Shown here piece after piece: positions 29,339 to 38,266 of a DNA stretch of 64,000 bases (position 1 is the first letter of the stretch; every line of letters starts with the position of its first letter). The stretch is taken from contig NZ_CP083809.1 in the NCBI RefSeq assembly GCF_020149765.1, forward strand, positions 1,364,001-1,428,000. Direction: 5' to 3'. Position numbers and translations under genes: made by a program. Under the pieces are notes generated by a model. That model searched no databases. It saw only the letters and a program-made list of their open reading frames with translations, and had not been told where the DNA came from. The stretch is from Pantoea agglomerans (GTDB lineage: Bacteria; Pseudomonadota; Gammaproteobacteria; Enterobacterales; Enterobacteriaceae).

Positions 29339-30772
29339 ATGCGCGATACTGAAATTACGTTTAAAAGTCTTTTCACTAAATTGTTGTTGGCAGGTTCGGA
29401 TTTAATTTGTTTTAACGCAGCATTATTCATCGCGCTGGCGTTAATTAATATGATGTCTGATTCACCGCTGGCAGATATTTCTGAAAAAGATCTGAATTTG
29501 AAAATAGCTACGCATATTCTCCTGTCGGTAATTTGCGTCGGATGGTTCTGGGTCAGGCTGCGTCACTTTACCTACCGCAAACCATTCTGGTTCGAGCTGA
29601 AAGAAGTTTTTCGTACCATTCTTATTTTTTCTATTATCGACCTGTCGATTACCGCGCTGTCACAGTGGCAAATGTCGCGCTTCGTCTGGTTGCTGACCTG
29701 GGTGCTGGCGCTGGTGTTGATTCCGCTGTCGCGCGCGGTGGTCAAACATATGCTTAATCACTATGGCCTGTGGAAAAAGCAGACCATTATTATCGGCAGC
29801 AGCAAGAACGCGCAGGAAGCCTGGCAGGCGCTGCAGAGCGAAGAGGTGATGGGCTTCGACGTTATCGCCTTTTACGACGTCGACGGCAGCTGCCCGCAGG
29901 CGAGCATCTCCGGCGTGCCGGTGCTGCGCGAAGAGGCCGAACTCTGGAACCTGACCCACAGCGAAACGCAGTTTATCGTGGCGGTCGAGTTTGAGCAGAG
30001 CCAGTATCGCGACGTATGGCTGAAGAACCTGGCGATGCACAACTGCCGCTCGGTCTCTGTTATCCCGACGCTGCGCGGCGTGCCGCTCTACGGCACCGAC
30101 ATGGCCTACATCTTCAGCCATGAAGTGATGATCCTGCGCGTGAATAACAACCTGGCGAAGCGCACCTCGCGCTTCCTGAAGCGGGCATTCGATATCGTCG
30201 GCGCGCTGTCGATTATTATCATGCTGCTGCCTGCGCTGCTGGTGCTCGGCTTTCTGGTCGGCCGCGACGGTGGACCGCCGATTTACGGACATGAACGCGT
30301 CGGCATGAACGGCCGCAAGTTCAAATGCCTGAAGTTCCGCTCGATGGTGATCAACTCCAAAGAGGTGCTGGAAGAGGTGCTGCGCACCGACCCCGTGGCG
30401 CGCGCCGAGTGGGATAAAGATTTCAAACTGAAAAACGATCCACGCATCACTAAGGTCGGCCACTTCATCCGCAAAACCAGCCTGGATGAACTGCCGCAGC
30501 TGTGGAACGTTGTGCGCGGCGACATGAGCCTCGTCGGTCCGCGCCCGGTGATTGAAGATGAACTTTGCCGTTATGCCGGGGATGTCGACTACTATCTGAT
30601 GGCGAAGCCAGGCATGACGGGATTGTGGCAGGTCAGCGGTCGTAACGACGTTGATTACGAAACGCGTGTCTATTTCGATTCGTGGTACGTAAAAAACTGG
30701 TCGCTGTGGAACGATATCGCCATTTTGTTCAAAACGGTTGGTGTCGTACTGAAGCGCGATGGGGCGTATTGA
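29339..30772 (+). CDS. wceG: Undecaprenyl-phosphate sugar phosphotransferase that starts EPS repeat units
   Basis: This 477-residue polyprenyl glycosylphosphotransferase of the AmsG/WceG/WbaP/WcaJ family transfers hexose-1-phosphate, galactose in amylovoran and stewartan, from UDP-sugar to undecaprenyl phosphate in the inner membrane. Four N-terminal membrane helices (within residues 15-140), a cytoplasmic Rossmann-like domain (about 145-270) and a catalytic C-terminal domain are visible. The last has a re-entrant helix (KRAFDIVGALSII), KCLKFRSM, TSLDELPQLWNV and the end segment DVDYETRVYFDSWYV. An AAAGAG ribosome site precedes the ATG. A 293-bp gap to wza contains a 7-bp hairpin (30788-30810). 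Confidence 0.92.
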   Translation: MRDTEITFKSLFTKLLLAGSDLICFNAALFIALALINMMSDSPLADISEKDLNLKIATHILLSVICVGWFWVRLRHFTYRKPFWFELKEVFRTILIFSIIDLSITALSQWQMSRFVWLLTWVLALVLIPLSRAVVKHMLNHYGLWKKQTIIIGSSKNAQEAWQALQSEEVMGFDVIAFYDVDGSCPQASISGVPVLREEAELWNLTHSETQFIVAVEFEQSQYRDVWLKNLAMHNCRSVSVIPTLRGVPLYGTDMAYIFSHEVMILRVNNNLAKRTSRFLKRAFDIVGALSIIIMLLPALLVLGFLVGRDGGPPIYGHERVGMNGRKFKCLKFRSMVINSKEVLEEVLRTDPVARAEWDKDFKLKNDPRITKVGHFIRKTSLDELPQLWNVVRGDMSLVGPRPVIEDELCRYAGDVDYYLMAKPGMTGLWQVSGRNDVDYETRVYFDSWYVKNWSLWNDIAILFKTVGVVLKRDGAY

Positions 30773-31065
30773 TAGCAGGCGAGTGCGGGGAGCGAAGCTC
30801 AGACGCTCCCTGATTTCAAGCGCCGCTGCTGGCAACGTCATTGGCGATAGCCGCCATTATCGTGGCTGAAGGAAGCCGTTAACGGGTGGAACGCAACGCA
30901 TGCGTTTGCTTATTCATCTGTTAACGGTAGCAACAAAAAAGAGTTAGGGAGCAAGTGATAATGACAGGCATTTTCAGTGCTTAGGCTGGCGAGTTTATTT
31001 TTTTTCAGCGCTTACACAGCGGCGTTTTCGCCTCTATCAATCAATAACTGATAGCGAAGATCTAA

Positions 31066-32205
31066 ATGATTACAATCAAAACGAAATTGATACCCATGCT
31101 GGTATCCGCCACATTTCTCTCAGGGTGTACGGTTGTTCCAGGCCAGCACCTTTCCACTAGCGGAAAAGATGTCGTTGAGCAGCAGGACAGCAACTATGAC
31201 ATCGATAAGTATGTCAATGTCTTCCCGTTAACGCCGCGCCTGGTTGAGCAGATGCGTCCCAAGCCGCTAGTGGCGCAAGCTAACCCAGGGCTGCAGAACG
31301 AAATTCAGAACTATGAATACCGCATCGGCATCGGCGACGTGATTAACGTAACCGTATGGGATCACCCGGAGCTGACGACGCCGGCTGGCCAGTACCGCAG
31401 CGCCAGCGACACCGGCAACTGGGTACACTCTGACGGCACCATCTTCTACCCCTATATCGGCAAAGTCCGCGTCGTTGGCCGCACGGTCACCGAAGTGCGC
31501 GGTGAGATTGCGCGTCGCCTGGCGCAGTATATCGAGAGCCCGCAGGTTGACGTCAGCATCGCCTCCTTTAAGTCGCAGAAAACCTACGTGACCGGCGCGG
31601 TGACCACCTCAGGTCAGCAGCCGATCACCAACGTGCCGCTGACGGTGCTGGACGCCATCAACGCCGCGGGCGGTCTGGCGGCAGATGCCGACTGGCGCAA
31701 CGTGGTGCTGACGCACAACGGCACCGAGCAGCGCATCTCGCTGCAGGCGCTGATGCAGAACGGCGACCTGAGCCAGAACCACCTGCTCTACCCGGGCGAC
31801 ATCCTTTACGTGCCGCGCAACGACGACCTGAAAGTTTTCGTTATGGGCGAAGTCCGTCAGCAGTCGACGCTGAAAATGGACCGCAGCGGCATGACGCTGG
31901 CGGAAGCGCTGGGCAACGCGCAGGGCATGGATCAGACTGCCGCTGACGCCACCGGCGTGTTCGTTATCCGTCCGATTCGCGGCACCAACCGCACCAAGAT
32001 CGCCAACATCTATCAGCTGAACACCAAAGATGCGGCGGCGATGGTCATGGGTACCGAATTCCAACTTGAACCTTACGATATCGTGTATGTCACCTCGACG
32101 CCGCTGACGCGTTGGAACCGCGTGATTTCGCAGCTGCTGCCGACCATCGCCGGCATCAACGATGCGAGCGAGGCGGCGCTGCGTTTCCGCAACTGGTCGA
32201 ACTAG
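31066..32205 (+). CDS. wza: Outer-membrane polysaccharide export lipoprotein Wza
   Basis: This 379-residue outer-membrane polysaccharide export protein (same length as E. coli Wza) forms the octameric outer-membrane channel. A lipoprotein signal ends in the lipobox LSGC (cysteine at residue 21). The PES motif region [17 protein letters not shown] (residues about 101-117), SLBB repeats and a C-terminal amphipathic helix ending NW(SN) are present. It corresponds to AmsH of Erwinia amylovora. Wzb follows after 8 bp. Confidence 0.96.
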   Translation: MITIKTKLIPMLVSATFLSGCTVVPGQHLSTSGKDVVEQQDSNYDIDKYVNVFPLTPRLVEQMRPKPLVAQANPGLQNEIQNYEYRIGIGDVINVTVWDHPELTTPAGQYRSASDTGNWVHSDGTIFYPYIGKVRVVGRTVTEVRGEIARRLAQYIESPQVDVSIASFKSQKTYVTGAVTTSGQQPITNVPLTVLDAINAAGGLAADADWRNVVLTHNGTEQRISLQALMQNGDLSQNHLLYPGDILYVPRNDDLKVFVMGEVRQQSTLKMDRSGMTLAEALGNAQGMDQTAADATGVFVIRPIRGTNRTKIANIYQLNTKDAAAMVMGTEFQLEPYDIVYVTSTPLTRWNRVISQLLPTIAGINDASEAALRFRNWSN

Positions 32206-32213
32206 GTTAAGCC

Positions 32214-32648
32214 ATGATTACCTCCGTGTTAGTGGTCTGCGTCGGCAACATCTGCCGCTCTCCTACCGGAGAGCGCTTACTGAAGCGCGCGCTGCCGGAA
32301 AAGCGCATCGCCTCGGCGGGGCTTGGTGCCCTCAAGGGCTATCCGGCGGACCAAACCGCCAGCGAGGTGGCTGCACGCCATGGCCTCTCGCTGGAGGGGC
32401 ATCACGCGCAGCAGCTCACTGCCAGTATGTGCCGCGATTTCGACCTGATTCTGGTGATGGAAAAACGTCATATCGAACAGGTCAATCGCATCGATCCAGC
32501 CGCGCGCGGAAAAACCATGCTGCTTGGGCACTGGCTCAACCAACAGGAAATCGCGGATCCGTATAGAAAAAGTCGTGAGGCCTTTGAAGAGGTTTACGGG
32601 TTACTGGAAAACGCTACCCAGAAATGGGTCAACGTATTAAGCCGATAG
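32214..32648 (+). CDS. wzb: Low-molecular-weight protein-tyrosine phosphatase Wzb
   Basis: This 144-residue cytoplasmic phosphatase dephosphorylates the tyrosine-rich tail of Wzc, and that cycling is needed for polymer assembly. The catalytic loop CVGNICRSP (nucleophile C9, Arg15) and the general-acid motif DPYRKS (near residue 115) are intact. It corresponds to AmsI. The gene lies between wza and wzc with very short gaps. Confidence 0.96.
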   Translation: MITSVLVVCVGNICRSPTGERLLKRALPEKRIASAGLGALKGYPADQTASEVAARHGLSLEGHHAQQLTASMCRDFDLILVMEKRHIEQVNRIDPAARGKTMLLGHWLNQQEIADPYRKSREAFEEVYGLLENATQKWVNVLSR

Positions 32649-32660
32649 TTGGGATTATCC

Positions 32661-34838
32661 ATGAATATTAAAAATAAGGTTATGACCGCGCCAAGAGAGG
32701 AGTCCACAGGATTCGATCTTGGCCACCTTTTGGGACAGCTGATCGATCATCGCTGGATCATTGTCGCCGTAACCGCCTTCTTTATGCTGGTGGGAACGCT
32801 CTACACACTTTTTGCAACGCCGATTTACAGCGCTGACGCCATGGTGCAGGTCGAGCAGAAGAACAGCAGCACCGTGCTCTCCGATCTGCAAAGCATCATT
32901 CCAGCGACGCCGGAATCGGACACCGAGATTCAGATCCTGGAATCGCGCATGGTGATCGGCAAGACCGTGAGCGATCTCGGTCTGGACACCGTGGTGGAGC
33001 AGAAATACTTCCCGATCATCGGTAAAGGTCTGTCGCGCCTGATGGGCAATAAACCGGCGCAGATCGCTATCTCGCGTCTGGAGATCCCGCGCACCGTCGA
33101 CAAGCGCAGCGTTGAGCTGGAAGTGAACAGCCCGACAACCTATACCGTGACCAAAGATGGCGACGAGCTGTTTAAAGGCCAGGTGGGTCGTCTGGAGCAG
33201 CATGGCGAAATCACTATGCTGGTCAGCGGCATCCAGGCGGAAGAGGGCACCAGCTTCACCGTCACCAAGCTGAACGAGCTGCAGGCGATCAACTCCGTGC
33301 TGGCGAACCTGACCGTTGCTGACAAGGGCAAAGACACCGGCGTGCTGGGTCTGCAGTATGTCGGCGAAGATCCGGAGCGCATCAGCCAGGTGCTGAACCA
33401 GATCGTCAACAACTATCTGCTGCAAAACGTCGAGCGCAAATCTGAGCAGGCTGAGAAGAGCCTCGAGTTTCTGCGCAACCAGCTGCCGCAGGTGCGCGCC
33501 AAGCTGGACGACGCTGAGAACAAGCTGAACACCTTCCGTCGTCAGAACGAATCGGTGGATATGTCGCTGGAAGCGAAATCAGCGCTCGACTCCTCCGTCA
33601 GCGTGCAGAGCCAGCTCAACGAGCTGACCTTCCGCGAAGCTGAAGTGTCGCAGCTGTTCACCAAAGACCACCCGACCTACCGCGCGCTGCTGGAAAAACG
33701 CAAAACGCTGGAAGGCGAGCAGGCGCAGCTGAACAAGAAAATCTCCCAGATGCCGCAGACGCAGCAAGAGATCCTGCGCCTGACGCGTGACGTGCAGGCG
33801 GGTCAGGAGATCTACATGCAGCTGCTGAACCGTCAGCAGGAGCTGGGCATCAGTAAAGCCAGCACCGTCGGCGACGTACGCATCATCGACAACGCTGAAA
33901 CGGCTAACGCGCCGGTCGCGCCGAAGAAAGCGCTGATTATTGTCGCCAGCCTGCTGTTTGGTCTGGTTGTCTCTGTGGGTCTGGTACTGCTGAAGGCGCT
34001 GCTGCATCACGGCATCGAGAACCCGGAACAGCTGGAAGAGCTGGGTATGAACGTCTATGCGAGCGTGCCGCTCTCTGAATGGCAGCGTAAGAAAGACACC
34101 GAAGCGCTGGCGCGTCGCGGTCATAAAGTGAAGACCGATCCGCACGAAACGCTGCTGGCGCTGGGCAACCCGACCGACCTCTCTATCGAAGCGATCCGTA
34201 GCCTGCGTACCAGCCTGCACTTCGCGATGATGGAAGCGAAGAACAACATCCTGATGATCACCGGCGCGAGCCCAGGCATTGGTAAAACCTTTATCTGTGC
34301 CAACCTGGCGACGCTGGTGGCGAAAGCGGGTCAGCGCGTGCTGTTTATCGACGGTGATATGCGTCGCGGCTATACCCACGACCTGATCGGTGCGGAGAAC
34401 AAGTCTGGTCTCTCTAACGTGCTCTCCGGCAAAACCGAGTTTACCCCGGCGATGATCCAGCGCGGCGCATACGGCTTCGACTTCCTGCCGCGCGGCCAGG
34501 TGCCGCCGAACCCGTCGGAGCTGCTGATGCACCGCCGCATGGGCGAGCTGCTGGATTGGGCGAGCAAGAACTACGACCTGGTGCTGATCGATACGCCGCC
34601 GATTCTGGCCGTCACCGACGCCTCGATTATCGGCAAGCTGGCGGGCACCTCGCTGATGGTGGCGCGCTTTGAGACCAACACCACCAAAGAGATCGACGTC
34701 AGCTTCAAGCGCTTCGCGCAGAACGGTATCGAGATCAAAGGCGTGATTCTGAACGCCGTGGTGCGTAAAGCCGCCAACGCCTACGGGTATGGCTACGACT
34801 ATTACGACTACGAATATGGCAAGCCGACCAAAAGCTAA
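32661..34838 (+). CDS. wzc: Polysaccharide co-polymerase and tyrosine autokinase Wzc
   Basis: This 725-residue protein (720 in E. coli) controls EPS chain length and export. It has two membrane helices (about 35-55 and 430-450) around a periplasmic Wzz-type helical domain, then a cytoplasmic BY-kinase. The kinase has Walker A GASPGIGKT at 535-543, Walker A' VLFIDGDMRR and Walker B LVLIDTPP. The tail carries a tyrosine cluster (YGYGYDYYDYEYG), the autophosphorylation site removed by Wzb. The ATG at 32661 gives the family start; an upstream in-frame start at 32649 is less likely. A strong terminator stands 15 bp downstream. It corresponds to AmsA. Confidence 0.95.
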   Translation: MNIKNKVMTAPREESTGFDLGHLLGQLIDHRWIIVAVTAFFMLVGTLYTLFATPIYSADAMVQVEQKNSSTVLSDLQSIIPATPESDTEIQILESRMVIGKTVSDLGLDTVVEQKYFPIIGKGLSRLMGNKPAQIAISRLEIPRTVDKRSVELEVNSPTTYTVTKDGDELFKGQVGRLEQHGEITMLVSGIQAEEGTSFTVTKLNELQAINSVLANLTVADKGKDTGVLGLQYVGEDPERISQVLNQIVNNYLLQNVERKSEQAEKSLEFLRNQLPQVRAKLDDAENKLNTFRRQNESVDMSLEAKSALDSSVSVQSQLNELTFREAEVSQLFTKDHPTYRALLEKRKTLEGEQAQLNKKISQMPQTQQEILRLTRDVQAGQEIYMQLLNRQQELGISKASTVGDVRIIDNAETANAPVAPKKALIIVASLLFGLVVSVGLVLLKALLHHGIENPEQLEELGMNVYASVPLSEWQRKKDTEALARRGHKVKTDPHETLLALGNPTDLSIEAIRSLRTSLHFAMMEAKNNILMITGASPGIGKTFICANLATLVAKAGQRVLFIDGDMRRGYTHDLIGAENKSGLSNVLSGKTEFTPAMIQRGAYGFDFLPRGQVPPNPSELLMHRRMGELLDWASKNYDLVLIDTPPILAVTDASIIGKLAGTSLMVARFETNTTKEIDVSFKRFAQNGIEIKGVILNAVVRKAANAYGYGYDYYDYEYGKPTKS

Positions 34839-34853
34839 ACTTTGACGATTAAC

Positions 34854-34877
34854 GGGGCGGCGAGACCGCCCCTTTTT
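34854..34877 (+). terminator. Intra-operon terminator after wzc
   Basis: GGGGCGG/CCGCCCC (loop CGAGA) followed directly by TTTTT forms a canonical intrinsic terminator inside the EPS operon, between the export genes and the assembly genes. Confidence 0.88.
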
Positions 34878-34941
34878 ATCGTCTCTTAAAGACGACACGC
34901 AACGATGTACACAGGTGATTCTGTGTTTCGCGCCAGACGCC

Positions 34942-34959
34942 ACGCATAACACGCATAAC
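34942..34959 (+). repeat. Tandem 9-bp repeat
   Basis: ACGCATAAC occurs twice in direct succession within the 239-bp untranslated gap between wzc and the polymerase gene. Its function is unknown. Confidence 0.6.
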
Positions 34960-35007
34960 CGGGCGGGCGCCCATAACAGAATGGTTCAGCAACAGGCAGG
35001 CGCCTTG

Positions 35008-35040
35008 AGGCGCGGCTTTACGCAGAAGGCGTAAACGCCT
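35008..35040 (+). promoter_or_regulatory. Bulged stem-loop in the leader of the polymerase gene
   Basis: AGGCG...CGCCT encloses TTTACGC-AGAAG-GCGTAAA, giving a 12-bp stem with a one-sided bulge (CGGC). No T tract follows, so it is not a terminator. It lies 38 bp before the start codon and might stabilise the processed downstream mRNA. Confidence 0.45.
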
Positions 35041-35077
35041 GTCGAGCTGGCAACGTGTGGAATTAAGGAATCACACC

Positions 35078-36214
35078 ATGGCTCCATATTGGTATATATC
35101 AGGGTTTCTGCTGCTGATTTCGATCGTAGAAATCCTGCTGAAAAAAGACGAACGCACCACGCACATCCTGACTTATCTGCTTTGCATCGCCGCTGCGACG
35201 CTGGTGGTGTTTGGCGGTATCCGCGGCCTCGGCACCGGCATGGATGATTATCAGTACCGCAGCTTTTTCGCCGACTTTATCAACCGCATTCAGGTTAACG
35301 GCTTCGCCAACACAGTGGCCTTTTTCCGCTATGAACCGCTGATTTTTGGCCTGGCCTGGCTCACCAGCCTGGTGTCACACAACGCCGACGTTTTCCTGTT
35401 TATCTTCTGCCTGCTGGCGGTAGCGGTTAACGCCGTCTTCTTTAAAAAGATGTCGCCTTATCCCATTCTGGCGCTGGCGCTCTATTCGGCGCATATCTTT
35501 ATTAACAAAGATATGAACCAGATCCGCTTCGGCCTCAGTTCGGCGCTGTTTCTCGGCGTGATCTGGTATATCTATCTGAAGCGTTACTGGATGGCGCTCG
35601 CCTTTACCCTGCTGTCGTTTTTCAGCCACAACACCGCGGTAATGGTGGTGACCATTGTGCCGTTCCTGTTTATCCGCGACTCGCGCTGGTGGCCGGTGGC
35701 GATTATCCTGCTGAGTATCCCCGCCTCAAAAGTTGGCGGCACCAGCTTTATCTCGCTGATTTCGGCACACCTGGGATCGCTGGGGGAGAGGGCGGAAGGC
35801 TACAGCAACGAGACCTCCAATACCGGTGAAGGCAGTATCTTCTCGGTATCGAACCTGAAAAACATCATGCTGGTGTTTATCTTCGTCTACTTCCTGCTGA
35901 GTAACGAGATTAAAAAGTATAACTACCAGCAGTATCGCCTTAACTACCTGCTGGTGCTGACCTTCGCCATCGGCGGCGGCATCCGCATCTTCTTCTATAA
36001 CTATTCGTCGGGCGCGCGCCTCTCCAACTACCTGTTGCAGGTCGAGCCGATTATTTTAGCCTCGCTGGTCTATCAGGTGCGTCCGATACTCAAGCCGGCA
36101 ATGTTCGCGATGTTCGCTTTCTTCCTTGTCTACTACCTCTACTACAACACGATTTCTCTGAAGCAGGCCGTAGTCGGCTATGAAGTGGCTCAGGGATTCA
36201 GGCTGTTCCATTAA
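35078..36214 (+). CDS. wceL: EPS polymerase, EpsG/Wzy-type
   Basis: This 378-residue inner-membrane protein with about ten hydrophobic segments belongs to the EpsG family of polymerases, which join lipid-linked repeat units at the periplasmic face. The family-type motif RGLGTGMDDYQYRSFF (residues about 49-64) and FINKDMNQIRFGLSSALFL (about 143-161) are present. The ATG at 35078 follows TAAGGAA and puts the first helix at the N-terminus. By position and family it corresponds to AmsC or WceL; the symbol is a family-level assignment. Confidence 0.8.
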   Translation: MAPYWYISGFLLLISIVEILLKKDERTTHILTYLLCIAAATLVVFGGIRGLGTGMDDYQYRSFFADFINRIQVNGFANTVAFFRYEPLIFGLAWLTSLVSHNADVFLFIFCLLAVAVNAVFFKKMSPYPILALALYSAHIFINKDMNQIRFGLSSALFLGVIWYIYLKRYWMALAFTLLSFFSHNTAVMVVTIVPFLFIRDSRWWPVAIILLSIPASKVGGTSFISLISAHLGSLGERAEGYSNETSNTGEGSIFSVSNLKNIMLVFIFVYFLLSNEIKKYNYQQYRLNYLLVLTFAIGGGIRIFFYNYSSGARLSNYLLQVEPIILASLVYQVRPILKPAMFAMFAFFLVYYLYYNTISLKQAVVGYEVAQGFRLFH

Positions 36215-36227
36215 CCGGGGAGGTAAC

Positions 36228-36950
36228 ATGACTAAATCACTTATTGCCGCAGCGATCCTTTCACTCTCCTGCTTCGCGCAGGCCGCCGATCGCGGCGCAT
36301 TTATTATCGACGCCTACGGCGACTCCACCACGGCGGGCGTCACCTCCTCTGGCGGAAAAAATATTATCGCGCCAGGCAACGAGATGGCTTATCTGCAGCA
36401 AATGCTGCAGAGCAAATATGGCAGCGCTATTGAGGTGAAAAACCACGGCGTGCCGGGGGCGCAGGCGGCGGAGCTGCTCTACAAGAAGGGCACCGACGAT
36501 ACCAGCCCCTGGCGCGAGCGCATGGCGAACTCCAGCGCGCAGCTGATCCTGCTTAACTACGCCATTAACGATGCGCGTCACTACTTTTTTAAAGACAAGA
36601 ACGCCCATCTGGAAAGCCCGGAAGAGTACGGCCGCATTATGACCGCGTTGGTGAAAGAGGCGAAGGCGCACAACAAGCTGGTGGTGCTGCAGGAGCCTAA
36701 CCCTATCTGCGGCAAAGTCGAGCGCTGGAATGTCTGGCCCTACGTCTATCAGCTTAACGCGGTCGCGAAGGCGGAAGGCGTGCCGGTGGTGAAGCAGTGG
36801 TCGGCCATTAAGGCGCAGCGCGACTGGCAGAGCGGCATGTCGGCGGATTGCATTCATCCCTCCGAATCGCTTTATAAGCTAAAAGCGCAGCAGACCTTCG
36901 ACGTCATCAGCGCCAGCTTCGGCAAACAGCTGGCGCAGCCGGGTAGCTAA
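36228..36950 (+). CDS. Periplasmic SGNH/GDSL-family hydrolase
   Basis: This 240-residue protein has a Sec signal peptide (residues 1-19, cleavage after CFAQA) and an SGNH hydrolase fold: block I GDST (Ser near 30), an asparagine block NYAINDARHYF and the catalytic Asp/His pair DCIHP near the C-terminus. Such enzymes remove acetyl or other acyl groups, or act as acyltransferases. Encoded directly before a membrane acyltransferase-3 gene, it probably edits or completes O-acylation of the EPS in the periplasm. The ATG at 36228 has a strong GGGGAGG. The substrate is not known. Confidence 0.8.
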   Translation: MTKSLIAAAILSLSCFAQAADRGAFIIDAYGDSTTAGVTSSGGKNIIAPGNEMAYLQQMLQSKYGSAIEVKNHGVPGAQAAELLYKKGTDDTSPWRERMANSSAQLILLNYAINDARHYFFKDKNAHLESPEEYGRIMTALVKEAKAHNKLVVLQEPNPICGKVERWNVWPYVYQLNAVAKAEGVPVVKQWSAIKAQRDWQSGMSADCIHPSESLYKLKAQQTFDVISASFGKQLAQPGS

Positions 36951-36982
36951 ATTCAACTTCCCTCTGGGCTTCAGGAGTTGTC

Positions 36983-38185
36983 ATGTATGTATTAATCATG
37001 GTGGTGTCGTTCTGTCTGGCGCTGCTTATTCTGCGCGCGACCGGCTTCCATAAAGATGTCTATAACGGCAGCGGCATTAAGAGCATCTCCGGGCTGCGCG
37101 CGCTGCTGGCCAGCATCGTCGCCTTTTCCCATCTGGTGCACTATCTCTATTCGCTGGACGGCAACTGGATCTTCGATAAGGACTACTTTGTCTGGTTCTC
37201 CGAAGGCAACTTTTTCGTCAACGCCGGCAAGTTCGGCGTGCTGCTGTTCTTTATGATCTCGGCGTTTCTGTTCTATCGCTGGCTGGACAACGACGGCATG
37301 CCGGCGAGCCAGCTCACCTGGAAGCTGCTGAAGTCGCGCGTGCGCCGCATCGTGCCGATGTTCTGGTTCTCCGGGCTGGTGATCATTCTGGTCGGTCTGG
37401 TGCAGGGCGATTTGCAGATCGACGCGCACAGCATTACCGACGCCGTGCTCTGGCTGCTGTTCGTCGGCAGCTATCATATGGGTGATTTTCTCACCGCTGA
37501 CGTTAACGCTGGCGTGGAATGGACGCTGCGTCTTGAGTGGCTGCTCTATCTCTCTATTCCGCTGATTTTCGTGGTGAACCGTGCCACCCGCGGCAAATAT
37601 AAAACCCTGCTGATCCTTGGCTCTATCGGCGCAATTTTCTGCGTCGCCGTGGCGCTGCGCCTGTGGGGCAAAACCTATACCGACCCGCGTCCGGTGCTGG
37701 GCTTTGCCATGGGCTACTTCGCCTACATCTGGCGCGACCGGCTGGTGGGCTTTAGAGAGTCGCGCGTTGCGGGGGTGGCCTGCATCCTGCTGGCGATTTT
37801 CGCGCTCGCCTTCACCAGCAACGCCTTCTGGTATCTGGTGTTCCTCTGCTGCCTGACGGCGATCTTCTTCGTGGTAAGCAGCGGCAATAACCTGCTGGGG
37901 ATGCTGGAGAACAAAACCCTGATGTCGATCGGCGAGGTGAGCTACAGCCTCTATCTGATCCACGGCGTGGTGCTCTACTTCATCAAGCAGATCCCGCAGA
38001 GCATGGTGCCGCACAACATGGTGGCTTATACCCTGATCTCCACGCTGTTCTTCGTGCTCTCGTTCTACGTGGCGAAGTTGACCTATCTCTATGTTGAAAA
38101 GCCGTTTATCGGCAGCAGCAACAAGAAGAAGGTGGCGGCCGAGGTGGCGCCGACAAAGCAGGATCGCTCCGGTAACCCTTACTGA
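36983..38185 (+). CDS. Membrane O-acyltransferase (acyltransferase-3 family)
   Basis: This 400-residue multi-spanning protein (about ten helices) belongs to the acyltransferase-3/OafA-like family, which moves acetyl or succinyl groups onto polysaccharide sugars. The family signature SISGLRALLASIVAFSHLVHY (quoted in part: GLRALLASIVAFSHL, residues about 33-47, with the key His) and the R/W-rich segment VEWTLRLEWLLYLSIP are visible. It lies 32 bp after the SGNH hydrolase and suggests that the EPS is acylated. A terminator hairpin follows its stop codon. Confidence 0.87.
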   Translation: MYVLIMVVSFCLALLILRATGFHKDVYNGSGIKSISGLRALLASIVAFSHLVHYLYSLDGNWIFDKDYFVWFSEGNFFVNAGKFGVLLFFMISAFLFYRWLDNDGMPASQLTWKLLKSRVRRIVPMFWFSGLVIILVGLVQGDLQIDAHSITDAVLWLLFVGSYHMGDFLTADVNAGVEWTLRLEWLLYLSIPLIFVVNRATRGKYKTLLILGSIGAIFCVAVALRLWGKTYTDPRPVLGFAMGYFAYIWRDRLVGFRESRVAGVACILLAIFALAFTSNAFWYLVFLCCLTAIFFVVSSGNNLLGMLENKTLMSIGEVSYSLYLIHGVVLYFIKQIPQSMVPHNMVAYTLISTLFFVLSFYVAKLTYLYVEKPFIGSSNKKKVAAEVAPTKQDRSGNPY

Positions 38186-38191
38186 TTGACG

Positions 38192-38232
38192 GGACTGCGT
38201 CCGGCGCCGCGCGGCACGCAGTCCGTTTTTTT
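38192..38232 (+). terminator. Second intra-operon terminator
   Basis: GGACTGCGT/ACGCAGTCC, a perfect 9-bp stem whose loop can pair further (CCG/CGG), is followed by G and seven T residues. It stands 6 bp after the acyltransferase stop and 35 bp before the next glycosyltransferase. Confidence 0.88.
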
Positions 38233-38266
38233 ATCGATTTCAGCCCTGTTTTTAAGAGGTACTGGC

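Noticed and set aside
30788..30810. Terminator between wceG and wza
   Set aside because: GGGAGCG/CGCTCCC forms a 7-bp stem, but only TGATTTC follows; too weak to call a terminator.
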